Shown here: positions 40,632 through 51,530 of the stretch, piece by piece
Numbering within the stretch: position 1 is the stretch's first letter
Layout of the letters: the number at the start of each line of letters is the position of its first letter
NCBI RefSeq assembly: GCF_029168945.1
Contig: NC_083603.1
Coordinates: 6,262,001-6,326,000, forward strand
Direction: 5' to 3'
Source: Cannabis sativa
Lineage: Eukaryota > Streptophyta > Magnoliopsida > Rosales > Cannabaceae
DNA length: 64,000 nucleotides
Made by a program: the position numbers and the translations under genes
The notes under the pieces: generated by a model
Seen by the model: the letters and a program-made list of their open reading frames with translations, nothing else
What the model was told of the DNA's origin: nothing
Database searches by the model: none

Positions 40632-43600
40632 ATGGCGAACAATGATCAAGAAACCAGAATGGAAACTGAAATCTCCACTCCAATCGCATCCCCTAGTTCA
40701 CAGCACATCACAGATAACAACAATCAAAGTATTCAGGCCTTAAGTTCAAGAAATCCTCTTGAAGATCCATCTGACCCTTATTATCTCCATCATGGAGACA
40801 ATCCTGGGAACATTCTTGTCTCTCAACCACTCACAGGACAGGACAACTACATCTCTTGGAGCCGTGCGATGCAGCTCGCCATTTCTGTCAAAAACAAGAT
40901 TGGGTTCTTAGACGGTTCTATTCCTAAACCTCCTTCTACTAATTTCAATCTTTACAATGCATGGATTAGGAATAATAATATTGTGATATCCTGGATACTT
41001 AATTCTGTCTCTAAAGAAATATCTTCAAGCCTGTTATATGATGAGTCTGCAGCAGCTATTTGGACAGATCTTAAGATACGTTTTCATCAAAGGAACGGGC
41101 CACACATATACAACCTCAGGAAAGGTTTAATGAACCTTCGACAAGAGAACCAAACCATTAGTATGTACTATACTAAACTCAAAACTATATGGGAGGAATT
41201 ATCCAACTATAGGCCGAATTGCAGCTGCAACGGATGCACCTGTGGAGGAGTAAAGAAGCTGCAAGAACATCATCACATGGAATACATCATGTCCTTCTTG
41301 ATGGGGCTCTCTGATAATTTTACTCAAATTCGCAGCAGCATTCTATTGATGGATCCCTTACCCGAAGCAAATCGCGTTTTCCACTTGGTGACACAAGAAG
41401 AGAATCAAAAAGGTAATTTGAATGTTGGAAATAATTCTAATACTAACTTAGCCTTTGCTTTCCAATCAGACAAGAACACTTCTGCAAGATCTGATTCTCA
41501 AGGAACCAAGAATCACCCTTCAAAAAGGAATAGACCCTTTTGCACACATTGTAATATACATGGCCACACCATCGAGAAATGCTACAAAATCCATGGATAT
41601 CCACCAGGATTTAAGAGCAACAAACAAAGGGATGCAGCAGCCAACCAAGTTCAAACCAGCACTGAACCGAATTGCAACAAAGAAGAGGCTCACACCCTGC
41701 TGCCACAGCTCAATGCCACTCAATACCAACAGTTATTGAACCTTCTTGCTAGTCAACAAAATGGTATAACAACCACATATCCTTCTTCTTCATCGGGTAC
41801 AACAGGTATCATCTTATCTAGTCATTGTGTCTCTCCTAATAATGAGTCTTGGATAATAGATTCAGGAGCCACAAGACACATATGCAATAATATTAAGATG
41901 TTCCAATTCGTTTGTCCAATTCCAAAGGTCAGATTGATTTTACCCAATAATGAATTTCTCCATGTTCAACAAAGTGGTACCGTTTTTATCAATAAAGACC
42001 TCATTCTCACTGATGTTCTTTATGTTCCACATTTCAAATATAATATAATTTCTGTCAGCAGCCTAACTTGTCATGATACTGTTAAGGTCAGATTTTTCTC
42101 TAACAGTTTTTATATACAGGACAAGCTCCACAAGAGGGAGATTGGCAGAGGTAAAACCAACAATGGTCTCTACATTTTGGATGCTCCTCAATCTGAAAGT
42201 GTTCTCTCTGTTACTGCAGAATTATGGCATTCAAGATTGGGACATCTTTCCCATAAAAGACTTGCTCTTTTAAGTGAAAAATTGCATTGTACTGTTGATA
42301 CTTTACATAAAAACTCTCCTTGCTATGTTTGTCCTTTGGCAAAACAAAAGAAATTGCCTTTTCCTAATAAAACTTCTTTTGCTAAAAACAAATTCGATCT
42401 CATTCATTGTGATACTTGGGGACCTTACCATATTCCATCTCATTCAAATTACAAATATTTTCTTACTTTAGTTGATGACCATACTAGATTCACTTGGGTT
42501 TATCTATTACAACACAAGTCTGATGTTGCTCACATTGTGCCACAATTTATTTCTTATGTGCAAACTCAATTCCATTGCACAATCAAACGGTTTCGATCTG
42601 ACAATGCACCAGAATTGGTGTTCAGAGATCTCTTTGCTCGTCTTGGCATATTACATGACTTCACCTGCATTGAAACACCAGAACAAAACGCCATAGCCGA
42701 AAGAAAGCATCAACACCTTTTAAATGTTGCTCGTGCTTTATTTTTTCAAGCTAATGTGCCTATTAAATTCTGGTCCGAATGCATTATGACCGCAACTTTT
42801 CTTATAAACCGAACCCCCACTCCTTTGCTCAAAAACAAAACTCCTTATGAGCTATTATTTGACACACCTCCAGATTACTCCAATCTGAGAAACTTTGGCT
42901 GTCTTGTGTTTGCCTCTACTCTTATGGCTCATCGCACTAAATTTGAACCTAGAGCCAAGCCTTGTGTCTTCCTAGGCTACCCTCAAGGTGTTAAAGGGTA
43001 TAAACTTTATGACATCAACAATAAACAAATCTTCATATCTAGAAATGTTATATTTCATGAAAACATATATCCATTTCACAACTTAAATACAAATAAGGAT
43101 TACATTGATCCTTTCTCTCATATGGTTTTTCCTTCTACTAATATTTCTAATACACCTGTAAGTGATTTCCCTACAGATGCATCTACACAGCAGCCCACAT
43201 TACAGGTCACTCCTACTGCCCCAATTGACCAGGAACAACCAACAAGAATACAAACTCCAGTGTCTAACACACCAGATAACACACCAGATACTGATGTCAC
43301 GGCACCAGCAGCCACTAATGTTCCACCAGTAGCCACTAATGTTCCTCTTCGAAGGACATCAAGACAGATCAAAACCCCAGCTTACTTAAGAGACTACGAA
43401 TGCAATTCCATATTGCAAGACCAATCCTCCACACCTCATCCACTTGGTAAATTTCTTTCTTATGATAAACTTTCAGATTCTCATAAAACTTTTATTCTTG
43501 CTGTCACAGCTTTATTTGAACCTCGCAATTACAAACAAGCAAGCCAATACAAGGTGTGGAATCAAGCCATGAATAGTGAACTATATGCCCTTTTAAAGAA

Positions 43601-45068
43601 CAAGACTTGGACCTATGTAAAGCTCCCTCCAAACAAAAAGGCTATAGGATGTCGCTGGGTTTATAAAATAAAGTATAACAGCGATGGTTCTGTTGAAAGA
43701 TGCAAAGCAAGGCTGGTCGCTCAAGGTTTCTCCCAACAAGAAGGATTAGATTTTTTCGACACTTTCTCTCCCGTAGCAAAAATGGTAACATTCAAGCTTC
43801 TCCTTGCTGTCTCTGCAATAAAACAGTGGCCTACACTTCAGCTCGACATCAACAACGCGTTCCTTAATGGAGACCTTAATGAGGAAGTTTATATGGTCAT
43901 TCCACCAGGCCTATCTCTCCCAAGCACACATGCCAACGACTCTGCCCTCGTCTGCAAGTTACAAAAATCCATTTATGGATTAAAACAATCCTCTCGACAA
44001 TGGTACAAAAAGCTTTCGGATGCTCTCATCATGGAAGGCTTTAAACAATCTCAAGCCGATTACACATTGTTTACCAAAGGAACAGGCAACAGTTTCATTG
44101 CTCTATTAGTCTATGTCGACGATATCATCATCACCGGCCCCAACATTCACCTTCTACACTCATTGCAAACTTCTTTACATAATCAATTTCAGCTAAAGGC
44201 TCTTGGACCATTGAAATATTTTCTAGGCTTTGAAATTGCTCGCTCCTCTGAAGGTGTTTTTCTTTCTCAAAGAAAATACACACTCCAATTGTTGACAGAT
44301 ACTGGTTTTACAGGCTGCAAGCCTGCTAAAACCCCCATGGACCCCAGGACTAAACTAGATGATACTCAAGGTACTCCTCTCGAAGATCCTTCCTCCTACA
44401 GACAACTGGTTGGGCGCCTACTATACCTTACACTTTCTCGACCTGATATCACCTATGCCGTGAACACTTTAAGTCAATTTATGTCGTCCCCTCGTACTCC
44501 ACATATGCAAGCAATCAGCCATCTCCTTCGATACCTCAAAGGAAGTCCAGGCCAAGGACTATTGTACAGCTCTGTATCCTCCTTACACCTTCGTGGATTC
44601 TCCGATTCTGACTGGGCCTCATGTCCTACCACACGACGATCCACCTCGAGTTTTTGTATCTTCCTCGGAGATTGCCTAATTTCCTGGAAAACCAAGAAAC
44701 AGACCACCATATCTCGCAGTTCTGCAGAAGCAGAATACAGGGCACTTGCTGCCACTAGTAGCGAGATCACCTGGATTCAATACTTATTGCATGATTTCCA
44801 AATTTCACAAGACACTCCAGCCTTTATCTATTGTGACAACCAATCAGCCATACATATTGCAAACAATCCAACTTTCCACGAACGCACAAAACATATTGAA
44901 TTGGATTGTCACTTCATCAGAGAGAAAATCAAAGCCTCTACTATTCGACTCATACCTGTCAATACTACTCTTCAACTGGCAGACGCTTTTACCAAACCAC
45001 TTCCATCTACGACTCTTTCCACACATGTCCACAAGATGTCTGTACATGACATATACAACCCATCTTGA
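40632..45068 (+). CDS. Ty1/copia gag-pol polyprotein
   Basis: 1478 residues. Domains in copia order: gag (about 50-290, with NPGNILVSQPLTGQDNYISW); zinc knuckle CTHCNIHGHTIEKC (about 303-316); aspartic protease active site WIIDSGATRH (about 407); GAG-pre-integrase with HSRLGH (about 530); integrase with the DDE triad near residues 591 (HCDTWGPY), 654 (RSDNAPE) and 681 (EQNAIAERKHQH); reverse transcriptase (about 990-1245: WVYKIKYNSDG, LDINNAFLNGDL, YVDD near 1160); RNase H (about 1320-1450: SDSDWASCPTTRRSTS, SSAEAEYRALA, YCDNQSAIHIA). No frameshift or internal stop. Integrase before RT defines Ty1/copia. The ATG lies 195 bases after the LTR. Confidence 0.96.
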   Translation: MANNDQETRMETEISTPIASPSSQHITDNNNQSIQALSSRNPLEDPSDPYYLHHGDNPGNILVSQPLTGQDNYISWSRAMQLAISVKNKIGFLDGSIPKPPSTNFNLYNAWIRNNNIVISWILNSVSKEISSSLLYDESAAAIWTDLKIRFHQRNGPHIYNLRKGLMNLRQENQTISMYYTKLKTIWEELSNYRPNCSCNGCTCGGVKKLQEHHHMEYIMSFLMGLSDNFTQIRSSILLMDPLPEANRVFHLVTQEENQKGNLNVGNNSNTNLAFAFQSDKNTSARSDSQGTKNHPSKRNRPFCTHCNIHGHTIEKCYKIHGYPPGFKSNKQRDAAANQVQTSTEPNCNKEEAHTLLPQLNATQYQQLLNLLASQQNGITTTYPSSSSGTTGIILSSHCVSPNNESWIIDSGATRHICNNIKMFQFVCPIPKVRLILPNNEFLHVQQSGTVFINKDLILTDVLYVPHFKYNIISVSSLTCHDTVKVRFFSNSFYIQDKLHKREIGRGKTNNGLYILDAPQSESVLSVTAELWHSRLGHLSHKRLALLSEKLHCTVDTLHKNSPCYVCPLAKQKKLPFPNKTSFAKNKFDLIHCDTWGPYHIPSHSNYKYFLTLVDDHTRFTWVYLLQHKSDVAHIVPQFISYVQTQFHCTIKRFRSDNAPELVFRDLFARLGILHDFTCIETPEQNAIAERKHQHLLNVARALFFQANVPIKFWSECIMTATFLINRTPTPLLKNKTPYELLFDTPPDYSNLRNFGCLVFASTLMAHRTKFEPRAKPCVFLGYPQGVKGYKLYDINNKQIFISRNVIFHENIYPFHNLNTNKDYIDPFSHMVFPSTNISNTPVSDFPTDASTQQPTLQVTPTAPIDQEQPTRIQTPVSNTPDNTPDTDVTAPAATNVPPVATNVPLRRTSRQIKTPAYLRDYECNSILQDQSSTPHPLGKFLSYDKLSDSHKTFILAVTALFEPRNYKQASQYKVWNQAMNSELYALLKNKTWTYVKLPPNKKAIGCRWVYKIKYNSDGSVERCKARLVAQGFSQQEGLDFFDTFSPVAKMVTFKLLLAVSAIKQWPTLQLDINNAFLNGDLNEEVYMVIPPGLSLPSTHANDSALVCKLQKSIYGLKQSSRQWYKKLSDALIMEGFKQSQADYTLFTKGTGNSFIALLVYVDDIIITGPNIHLLHSLQTSLHNQFQLKALGPLKYFLGFEIARSSEGVFLSQRKYTLQLLTDTGFTGCKPAKTPMDPRTKLDDTQGTPLEDPSSYRQLVGRLLYLTLSRPDITYAVNTLSQFMSSPRTPHMQAISHLLRYLKGSPGQGLLYSSVSSLHLRGFSDSDWASCPTTRRSTSSFCIFLGDCLISWKTKKQTTISRSSAEAEYRALAATSSEITWIQYLLHDFQISQDTPAFIYCDNQSAIHIANNPTFHERTKHIELDCHFIREKIKASTIRLIPVNTTLQLADAFTKPLPSTTLSTHVHKMSVHDIYNPS

Positions 45069-45075
45069 GGGGGGA
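45065..45075 (+). promoter_or_regulatory. polypurine tract
   Basis: TTGAGGGGGGA immediately precedes the 3' LTR and overlaps the polyprotein stop codon. The older minus-strand element has the near-identical TTGAGGGGGGG. Confidence 0.85.
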
Positions 45076-45304
45076 TAATAGAATTAACTGATTTTCCACT
45101 TATTTAGCTTTTGTCTATTACCGTTAAATCAGTTAGTAGTTAGATAAGTTGGTACTTAATTAGTTGTTTTGTATCTCTCTGTTTTTGGTTAAGTCGGTTG
45201 TAAGCTCCAGTATAAATATGTGCTCTTGCACATTCTCTGTATTCATTCATTCAATTCATTTGAATCAATAAAGCTCTTTTCTTCTTTTCTCTGTTTCGTA
45301 AGAT
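45076..45304 (+). repeat. 3' LTR of young copia element
   Basis: 229 bp, read as identical to the 5' LTR over its whole length. Confidence 0.9.
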
Positions 45305-45455
45305 TTAGCTTTAGGCATGGCTAGAAACCGACTCAGTTTATTAACTGAGTAAACCAAGTCAGGCCCTTGTAATTGTAAGATATTGAAGCTTCCCAATTAT
45401 TTTCCTCTACAATGTAGGATCCACTGGCTTGTCAGCAAGTTTGTCATTCTCAATC
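45304..45455. repeat. 152-bp direct repeat, right copy
   Basis: Identical as read to 40053-40204. It abuts the 3' LTR directly and continues into the rest of the older copia RT gene. Confidence 0.9.
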
Positions 45456-46000
45456 TGTGACAATTTCAAATTTGGCTCCATATATAGGTGTACTAACTGG
45501 TTTGCTTCCAAGGTAACCAAGGTCCTCAAGTAATTGAAGAGCATAAGCTCTTTGAGATACAAAAATCCCTTTGTTAGACCTTTCCACTTCCAAACCAAGA
45601 AAGTACTTGAGATCCCTAAGATCTTTAAGTTTGAACTTGTTATGCAGCCTAATTTTCAAAGCATTTAGCTCAGTGATGTTATTACTTGCAAGTATAATAT
45701 CATCAACATAAATTAATAGGATGATAAAACTGGTTGAAGAGTGTCTTATGAACATAGAGTGGATCTGTTGCTGAATAAGAGAACCCTTCTTCCAGCAGAG
45801 CAGTAGAAAAATTTTCAAACCACTACCTGGATGCTTGTTTCAACCTATATAGTAATTTCTTGAGTTTTTGCATATTGTATTTTGTGGTAATGGTGTCTCC
45901 CCCTTAGGACTATACTCTGGAGGTAGTCATATAAATCTCTTCATGCAAATCTCCATGCATTATTAACATCAAGTTGATGCAAATCTCCATGCAAATTTTC
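45304..46000 (-). mobile_element. older copia element, reverse transcriptase part
   Basis: The minus strand encodes LIYVDDIILASNNITEL, LKDLRDLKYFLGLEVERS and a degraded NNAFLHGDLHEE-like block near 45990. Frames are broken near 45820-45960. The 5' half of the element is absent. Confidence 0.85.
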
Positions 46001-46390
46001 ATTCATTATATTAATGTCTTTATAAATAAATATAAATAATTATTTATTTATTTATTTTCTAAAATAATTTTTTTATTAATCTCTTTATTATATATATAAG
46101 GAAATATATTTCAATATCATTCAATTTTTTTTCTTAAATTAGAGTCAATTACTTCATTATCTTTTCTTGAAATGTCAAATCACTAATTAAATAATTAAAT
46201 GTAACAACACTTAACAAAATAGGTAAATTTCTACACATGTATTATATTTAGGTGTATTTTTAACAAGTCGCAAGTAAATATTATTTGGTAGTTTCATAAG
46301 TTGAGACTTAAGAGACAAAAATACTAATTATTTTTATTTTATTAGTACTTTCTTTTTATCAATTCTTTTAGTTTGTTTTTCTTTTACAAT
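46001..46390. other. AT-rich intergenic DNA
   Basis: Nothing recognisable. Confidence 0.5.
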
Positions 46391-46805
46391 TAGGGATGCA
46401 TATTTCTCCCACGGGGATGGGTCCCGTGGGGACCCGCCCCTAATGGACTGGGGATTTCCCGTCTAAATGAGGAACGAGGCGGTGACAGTGATTATTTTTT
46501 GTCCTCGAATGTTAAACGGGATAGGGACGGGGATCACACTCTCCGCCTCGATAGGAATCCGTTTATTATTTTATCTTATATTTTTAGTAATATTTTATAA
46601 TTTATAATTTATGTTTGCATTTTTTAGTATATTAGTATTTTTTTCTATGATTTTTAAGTTGTGTTTTAGATAATAATTAGTTTATTGAATAATAAGTAAT
46701 GTATAATATTTTAATTTTTATGTAGTTTAATATTTTTGTATTTTAAAAATTTTATGGAGACAGGGAAGCACTCCCCGCTAATTTTCTACCCCGTGTGCAT
46801 CCCTA
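46391..46805. mobile_element. hAT-type MITE with perfect 8-bp TSD
   Basis: Ends TAGGGATGCATATTT and GTGCATCCCTA (inverted), flanked by perfect repeats TTTACAAT (46383-46390 and 46806-46813). The left arm has G/C-rich CCCGTGGGGACCCGCCCC-like stretches against an AT-rich interior. Confidence 0.88.
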
Positions 46806-46813
46806 TTTACAAT

Positions 46814-47290
46814 ACACATGTATAGAATATACATAAATATATTTTAAACATGTGCATTTCACAATTTAAATATTTTCCTTTAAAATTTGAATTAAATATA
46901 TTCTTTTTGTTGAAATGAATTGACTAATTTAATTTGTTAAGTAAAACATTACAAAAATTAATCAAAACTAATATAAAAATACTAAATTAAATATCTATTT
47001 AAAACTAATTAAAATAAAAAAAAAAAATCTAAAAGAAAATTGAGAACCAAAAAAAAAGATATAAACAATTCTATGGATCAGTAAATTACATCTTACATAC
47101 ATATATATACTTATTTATAATTATTAATCAAATCAAAGATTTTGAATTGTCTTTTTCTTTTATATATTCACCAACTTTTGTCTTACATATCATATGTTCG
47201 TGTAAATTTTGCTTATTATATTTTCATTTGGACACTCTATACAGCTTGTATGTACAATAAGGTTGTATAGTGAGATTTAACTCTCTTTAT
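46814..47290. other. 3' flank of the response regulator
   Basis: AT-rich. The part nearest the gene is probably its 3' UTR. No other feature seen. Confidence 0.5.
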
Positions 47291-50200
47291 CTATATAGAC
47301 TTTTTTAACCATTCACAATATCTATTAACATCTTCAATATTTGGTCCAAAACCATAATTTTTAGGCTCCTCAACATCTTCTTCTTCAAGAATTTTCAGTA
47401 TATCATGATCAAAATACTCTGATAATGGCTTATTCTTATGATTGGAGTTGAAGCTAAAATCTAAATTTGGATGAGTCGGTGAACGTGGTCGCATGTTTGA
47501 GTCTTCTGTTGGAAGCTTGTAAGTCATTGAACTCTGCATCCTCTCTAGTGTAGAAGTAGTAGAATGAGAACTTGATTTGCCCAAGAGTAGACTTGTGTCG
47601 TTGTCTTGTAATCGCTTCACTCCGGCTTTATATTTCTAAAAAGAAAAGGATAAAAGATCTTAGATGAAAAGATCATAGAGGAGTAACAATACATCATCTA
47701 AGAGCATTTCCAAAAGTTAAAAAATAAGTGAGAAAATTACATTATATACCTCTTTTAATTTGATATTTTTAATTTTTACTCTCTATTAAAATCTATTACG
47801 GTTACCCTTTTTTTTAATCATTCTACCAATTTTACTTTTATTACTTCACAATAATTTTCATTATTCTCTAATTAGAATTTTGTTCCAAATTTCCCACAAA
47901 TCTACATTTTCATCAAAGAATACAAATCTATTATGTTTAAAATTACGTCTTAATTATGTGAGTGTGTGAGGATAATTTGAGTAATACTCATAAAAAAAGT
48001 ATATTTGAGTTAAATTTTATTTAGAGATAAATTTAATCAATGTATAAAAAAAAAGGTATTCTTCAACTTCTCTCGGCGAACCAAAGTACAAAGATGAAAC
48101 AACTAACAACTGTACTAGCCAATTTTTACACTTAGTCAAATTGTTGTACTTTAAGCAATTGTTAACTGCAAGAAAGAAAAAAAAGGAATGAACCTGCAGA
48201 TGGCTAGCGATTTGGTGTCTTGTTAAATGTGGAACTCCCATCTCTTCTCGAATCATTTTCGGTTGAGCTTCTGCATACAAAAGAGAAATACATTAGTAAC
48301 TAACTCAACAAAATAAGACATCAAATGAAAATACATCAAAGAAAGGTGTATTGTATTTACTTTCATCTCCCAACAAGCTGAGGGCTTTTGTAAACTTGTT
48401 ATGGAGTTGAGGAGTCCACACAAGACAAGATCTCTTTGATTTTGACCCTTCTTCTTGTTGCTCAATATCATTGTTGTCACTATTAAGACTAGTAGTAGGT
48501 CTTTTTTGCTTATTATTATTATTATTATTAACTTGAGATGATGATGATGATGATGATAAATGAAGTTTCTTTCCATTAATATTGTTGTTATTTTTATTTT
48601 CTACAATTAATTTTGTGTTCTTCCAACAAACACTTTGCCATAGTTGCTTTAATACTGCCATTGAAAGTGGCTTCATTAAGAAAAGGCTTGCCCCTTTGTC
48701 CAATGCTTCCTTTGCTAAGTGTTCATTTATGCTAGAAGACATCACTGCAATGGTGGTGATGATCAAGTTACAAACAAACATTAATTAGTAAATATTTTAT
48801 TTTTGAAATCAGCAGTTACCAAGTAATTTTTTTAGTGGAAAAAAAAATACTTAAAATTAATAAAACAATAATTCTATTAAGCTTCTGTTAGGTGTAACAG
48901 AGTACGACATTACTATTATAGGGTAAATATCATTTTGGACTTGTGTTTTGTAAAAGTTACCGATTAAACTCTTTAGTTTGTTAAATAACAAAATAGACTC
49001 TATATTTTTTAAAATGGTAAAAATAGGACATTAATTTTTGACAATTTTTTTAATATAACTAACTTGAAGACAATTCTTAACACGAACAGATACAGAAAAT
49101 ATAAACAGTTTTGTCATAACACCTTTAAATCGGATTATTATTAAATTTTATTTTGACAAAAAAACAGTTCAGTGTCCTATTTGTACCATTTTAAAAAATA
49201 CAGGATCCATTTTATCATTTAACAAAATAGAGAGTCCAATTTATAACTTTTGCAAAACACAGGATTCAAAATGATACTTACCCACTATTATATTAACTTT
49301 GAGTATTTTTTTCGCGAAAAAAATAATTGGATAGTTGTCGATCGGTTACAAACCTAAAATTTTCATGAATTTGTGCGGTAAATATCATTTATAGAATAAA
49401 TATTTCTTTAAACAAAACAAGAAAGAATTATGGGATTATGTTCTTACATATGACTCCAATGCCACATTGAAGGGAAGCTTTGAGAAATGAATATGGGTTC
49501 ATCTCTGCCATGTCAATGGAAGCCATTACTAATTTAAATTTACTCTTTTTCTCTTTAATCATGGAGAGAGCTTCAGAGACTTCTCCTGTACTTGTAACTG
49601 AAATAAATCACAATATAATGATGATTATACAAATGTCCTATATATATTGTTATGCTTTCTTAAGTAATGAAAATCAAATACAATCTTAACAAGAGTAATA
49701 TTATGTAGAAATTTATGACAAAAATCTAAAGGTAATTGATGCTAGAATATTAAATAAAAAAGAAGTAATTTTTTTTTTGTTGTTGTAAACGGCTTGTTAA
49801 ACTTTTTTTTTTTGTTGATTTTTCTTTTTAAGCTACAAATTTATGTAATAAATTTTGTCCACTTTACTTATTATAGAATATTTTCGTTCCAATAATAAAA
49901 AAAATAATAATTTAACCTAAAATTATATAGAAAACAAAATCAAAGGAAAAATGATAATGGACCTTGTCAGGGCAGTCGTGAGTTAAAATAGGTCATAGGT
50001 AAAAAAAAAAAAAAATTAGGCCCTTACTTTAAAGATAAATAGTATTTTTAAAAAATTATATATACTTTTTAAAATATTTTTTTTTTTTATTTAGGCTCCT
50101 AAAATGAGTAGGCTCTAAGCGCAGATTTAGCTTGCCTTTGCCTAGAAACAGAACCTTGTGTTGGATTTGGGGCAAATCCCTTTATTGTTAAAACATATGG

Positions 50201-50552
50201 GCCCAAAATTTAGTAAAATTGGATACCATTTGCACTTTTCAGCATTTTTTTTTAAAAAATTATTACAAAATTGTATTACTACTATACTACACAATAGAAA
50301 AATAATTAAATAATTAAATAATTAAAATCAGTGAATTTCATATATAATAATCAGATTAAGGAGAAAGAAATAATAATGTACTGGAAAATATAAAATCAAT
50401 AATCATCAAAATAAAATAATTATCTTACCCTTATATGAACATAATTCTAACATTGCTGTGATAATGGAAAGAGTGTCTCTATCATCATCAACTACCAAAA
50501 TTTGCAGTCCTTTGGCAAAGCTTGGAACATGTTTTGACACACTATGATTCAT
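47291..50552 (-). CDS. type-B response regulator with degenerate receiver
   Basis: A nuclear GARP/MYB-like transcription factor of the cytokinin-type two-component family. Exons on the minus strand: 50552-50429, 49597-49448, 48744-48361, 48270-48194 and 47635-47291, all with consistent phases, giving 359 residues. Receiver domain (about 16-135): acidic pocket LVVDDD is present, as are the Ser of VILMSSS and the Lys of FLMKPL. The phospho-acceptor position, normally SDVHMPDMDG, reads ASIDMAEMNP, so the Asp is replaced by Ser. The GARP DNA-binding domain (about 190-250) runs SCLVWTPQLHNKFTKALSLL, then MGVPHLTRHQIASHLQKYK. Poly-Asn and poly-Ser runs lie between. The C-terminus is acidic (LEEEDVEEPKN). 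It probably acts independently of phosphorelay. Intron 2 holds a MULE-type MITE. A fragment of the gene is duplicated at 20.8 kb. Confidence 0.92.
48921..49283. mobile_element. MULE-type MITE in response-regulator intron 2
   Basis: Starts GGGTAAATATCATTTTGGAC and ends ATGATACTTACCC, flanked by perfect 9-bp repeats ACTATTATA (48912-48920 and 49284-49292). Same family as 60329-60701 and the decayed copy at 16678-17037. Confidence 0.9.
49960..50230. mobile_element. decayed relative of the hAT MITE at 29 kb
   Basis: Lies in intron 1 of the response regulator. The complement reads TTCTAGGCAAAGGCAAGCT and GGAGCCTAAATAAA, parallel to the GGGCATAGGCGGGCTAGGCC part of the 28984-29177 element. TSD not found. 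Confidence 0.4.
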
Positions 50553-51130
50553 TTTTATGTTTTTATTAATATATTATATATAATAATTCACTCTAAATTA
50601 AACAATGTAATAACACAAAAACCCAAATAATATATATTGAAAAACCAAGAAGAAGAAGAAGAAGAAGAAGTATTGCTCCAATGAGTACTTGTAGAGTTCT
50701 TTAAATAGTGAAAAATATAAGTTTGAATAAAGTGAGAAAAAGAGGAAAAAATAACCATTGTAATTTAGAGCCCACTGTTTTGAGCATTAAAACCAGATTA
50801 TAAGACTAGAAATATAACTCCTAATAATTCATTTTGAACCTATCTAAGTGGTCCTTAATAATTTAATAAAATTTAATGAATAATTAACAAAAAAAGGTAA
50901 TTATTTATATACATACCATATATTTTAAACAAACATAATAATGATATAAATCTTTAATTAATATTTCTATTCATATATGGTAATTAATCTTTATAATTTA
51001 ATTTTGCTGGATTTTTTTTCTTCTTTTCTTTATGGGTCAGTTATAACTTTAATTATTATAGTAACGTAACTATTAAGACATAAATAATAATAAAATGAAA
51101 TCTTCGTTAAGAGATATTTGACACCAATAA
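50553..51130 (-). other. promoter side of the response regulator
   Basis: AT-rich region upstream of the minus-strand ATG with TATATATAA-like sequence near 50572-50585 and a GAA/GAAG repeat near 50648-50670 that may lie in the leader. No separate gene. Confidence 0.4.
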
Positions 51131-51139
51131 TTTGATGAG

Positions 51140-51530
51140 CTTATTTAATTATAATTAAAAGAGAAGATTTTATTAATCAAAACAGAGCAAATGCTACACA
51201 AACAAGTATCCACAAACTAGCAAGAGACTGACTCACCTACAAATTACAAACAAAATAAAAAATTTGTTGATCTCTTTTAGAGATTTTCCTCCTATCAATA
51301 TGAGAAGTAATCTCGCTTTAAGCGTTACTTTAATAAAATTATTCACATAAGAAATCATAAACTTTTTTTTTGCTTAAAAATACAAGTATTCCAATTCCAC
51401 CAAATAAAATAAACTGTTACCACACAATTAACCGTAACACTATGAGGCAGACTTTGATCTCGTTTAGTATTCAACCACACCAGCTATAATTCTGGCCAAA
51501 TAGCATTACCAAGCTTAGGCTTAAAAAGGA
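51140..51530 (-). mobile_element. decayed LINE fragment
   Basis: On the minus strand, interrupted reading frames resemble the region between the LINE finger and RNase H (FGGIGILVFL-type 'W..RN.RIF' block, then basic residues) with several stops. No tail or TSD identified. Confidence 0.35.

Larger units (their letters stand above)
40208..45304 (+). mobile_element. young Ty1/copia LTR retrotransposon
   Basis: Two 229-bp LTRs (40208-40436 and 45076-45304) that I read as identical, a tRNA-iMet-type PBS, one uninterrupted gag-pol frame and a PPT. Identical LTRs and an intact polyprotein argue for very recent insertion. The LTRs begin TAATAG and end TAAGAT, not the canonical TG...CA. The element lies inside an older copia element of opposite orientation and is flanked by 152-bp direct repeats. 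Confidence 0.95.

Noticed and set aside
43118..43372. Minus-strand frame rich in Gly and Val
   Set aside because: It is antisense to the low-complexity Thr/Pro linker of the copia polyprotein.
47840..48060. CRISPR-like or tandem array in AT-rich stretches
   Set aside because: Only homopolymers and irregular AT text; no regular spacing, and a plant nuclear genome is not expected to have CRISPR arrays.
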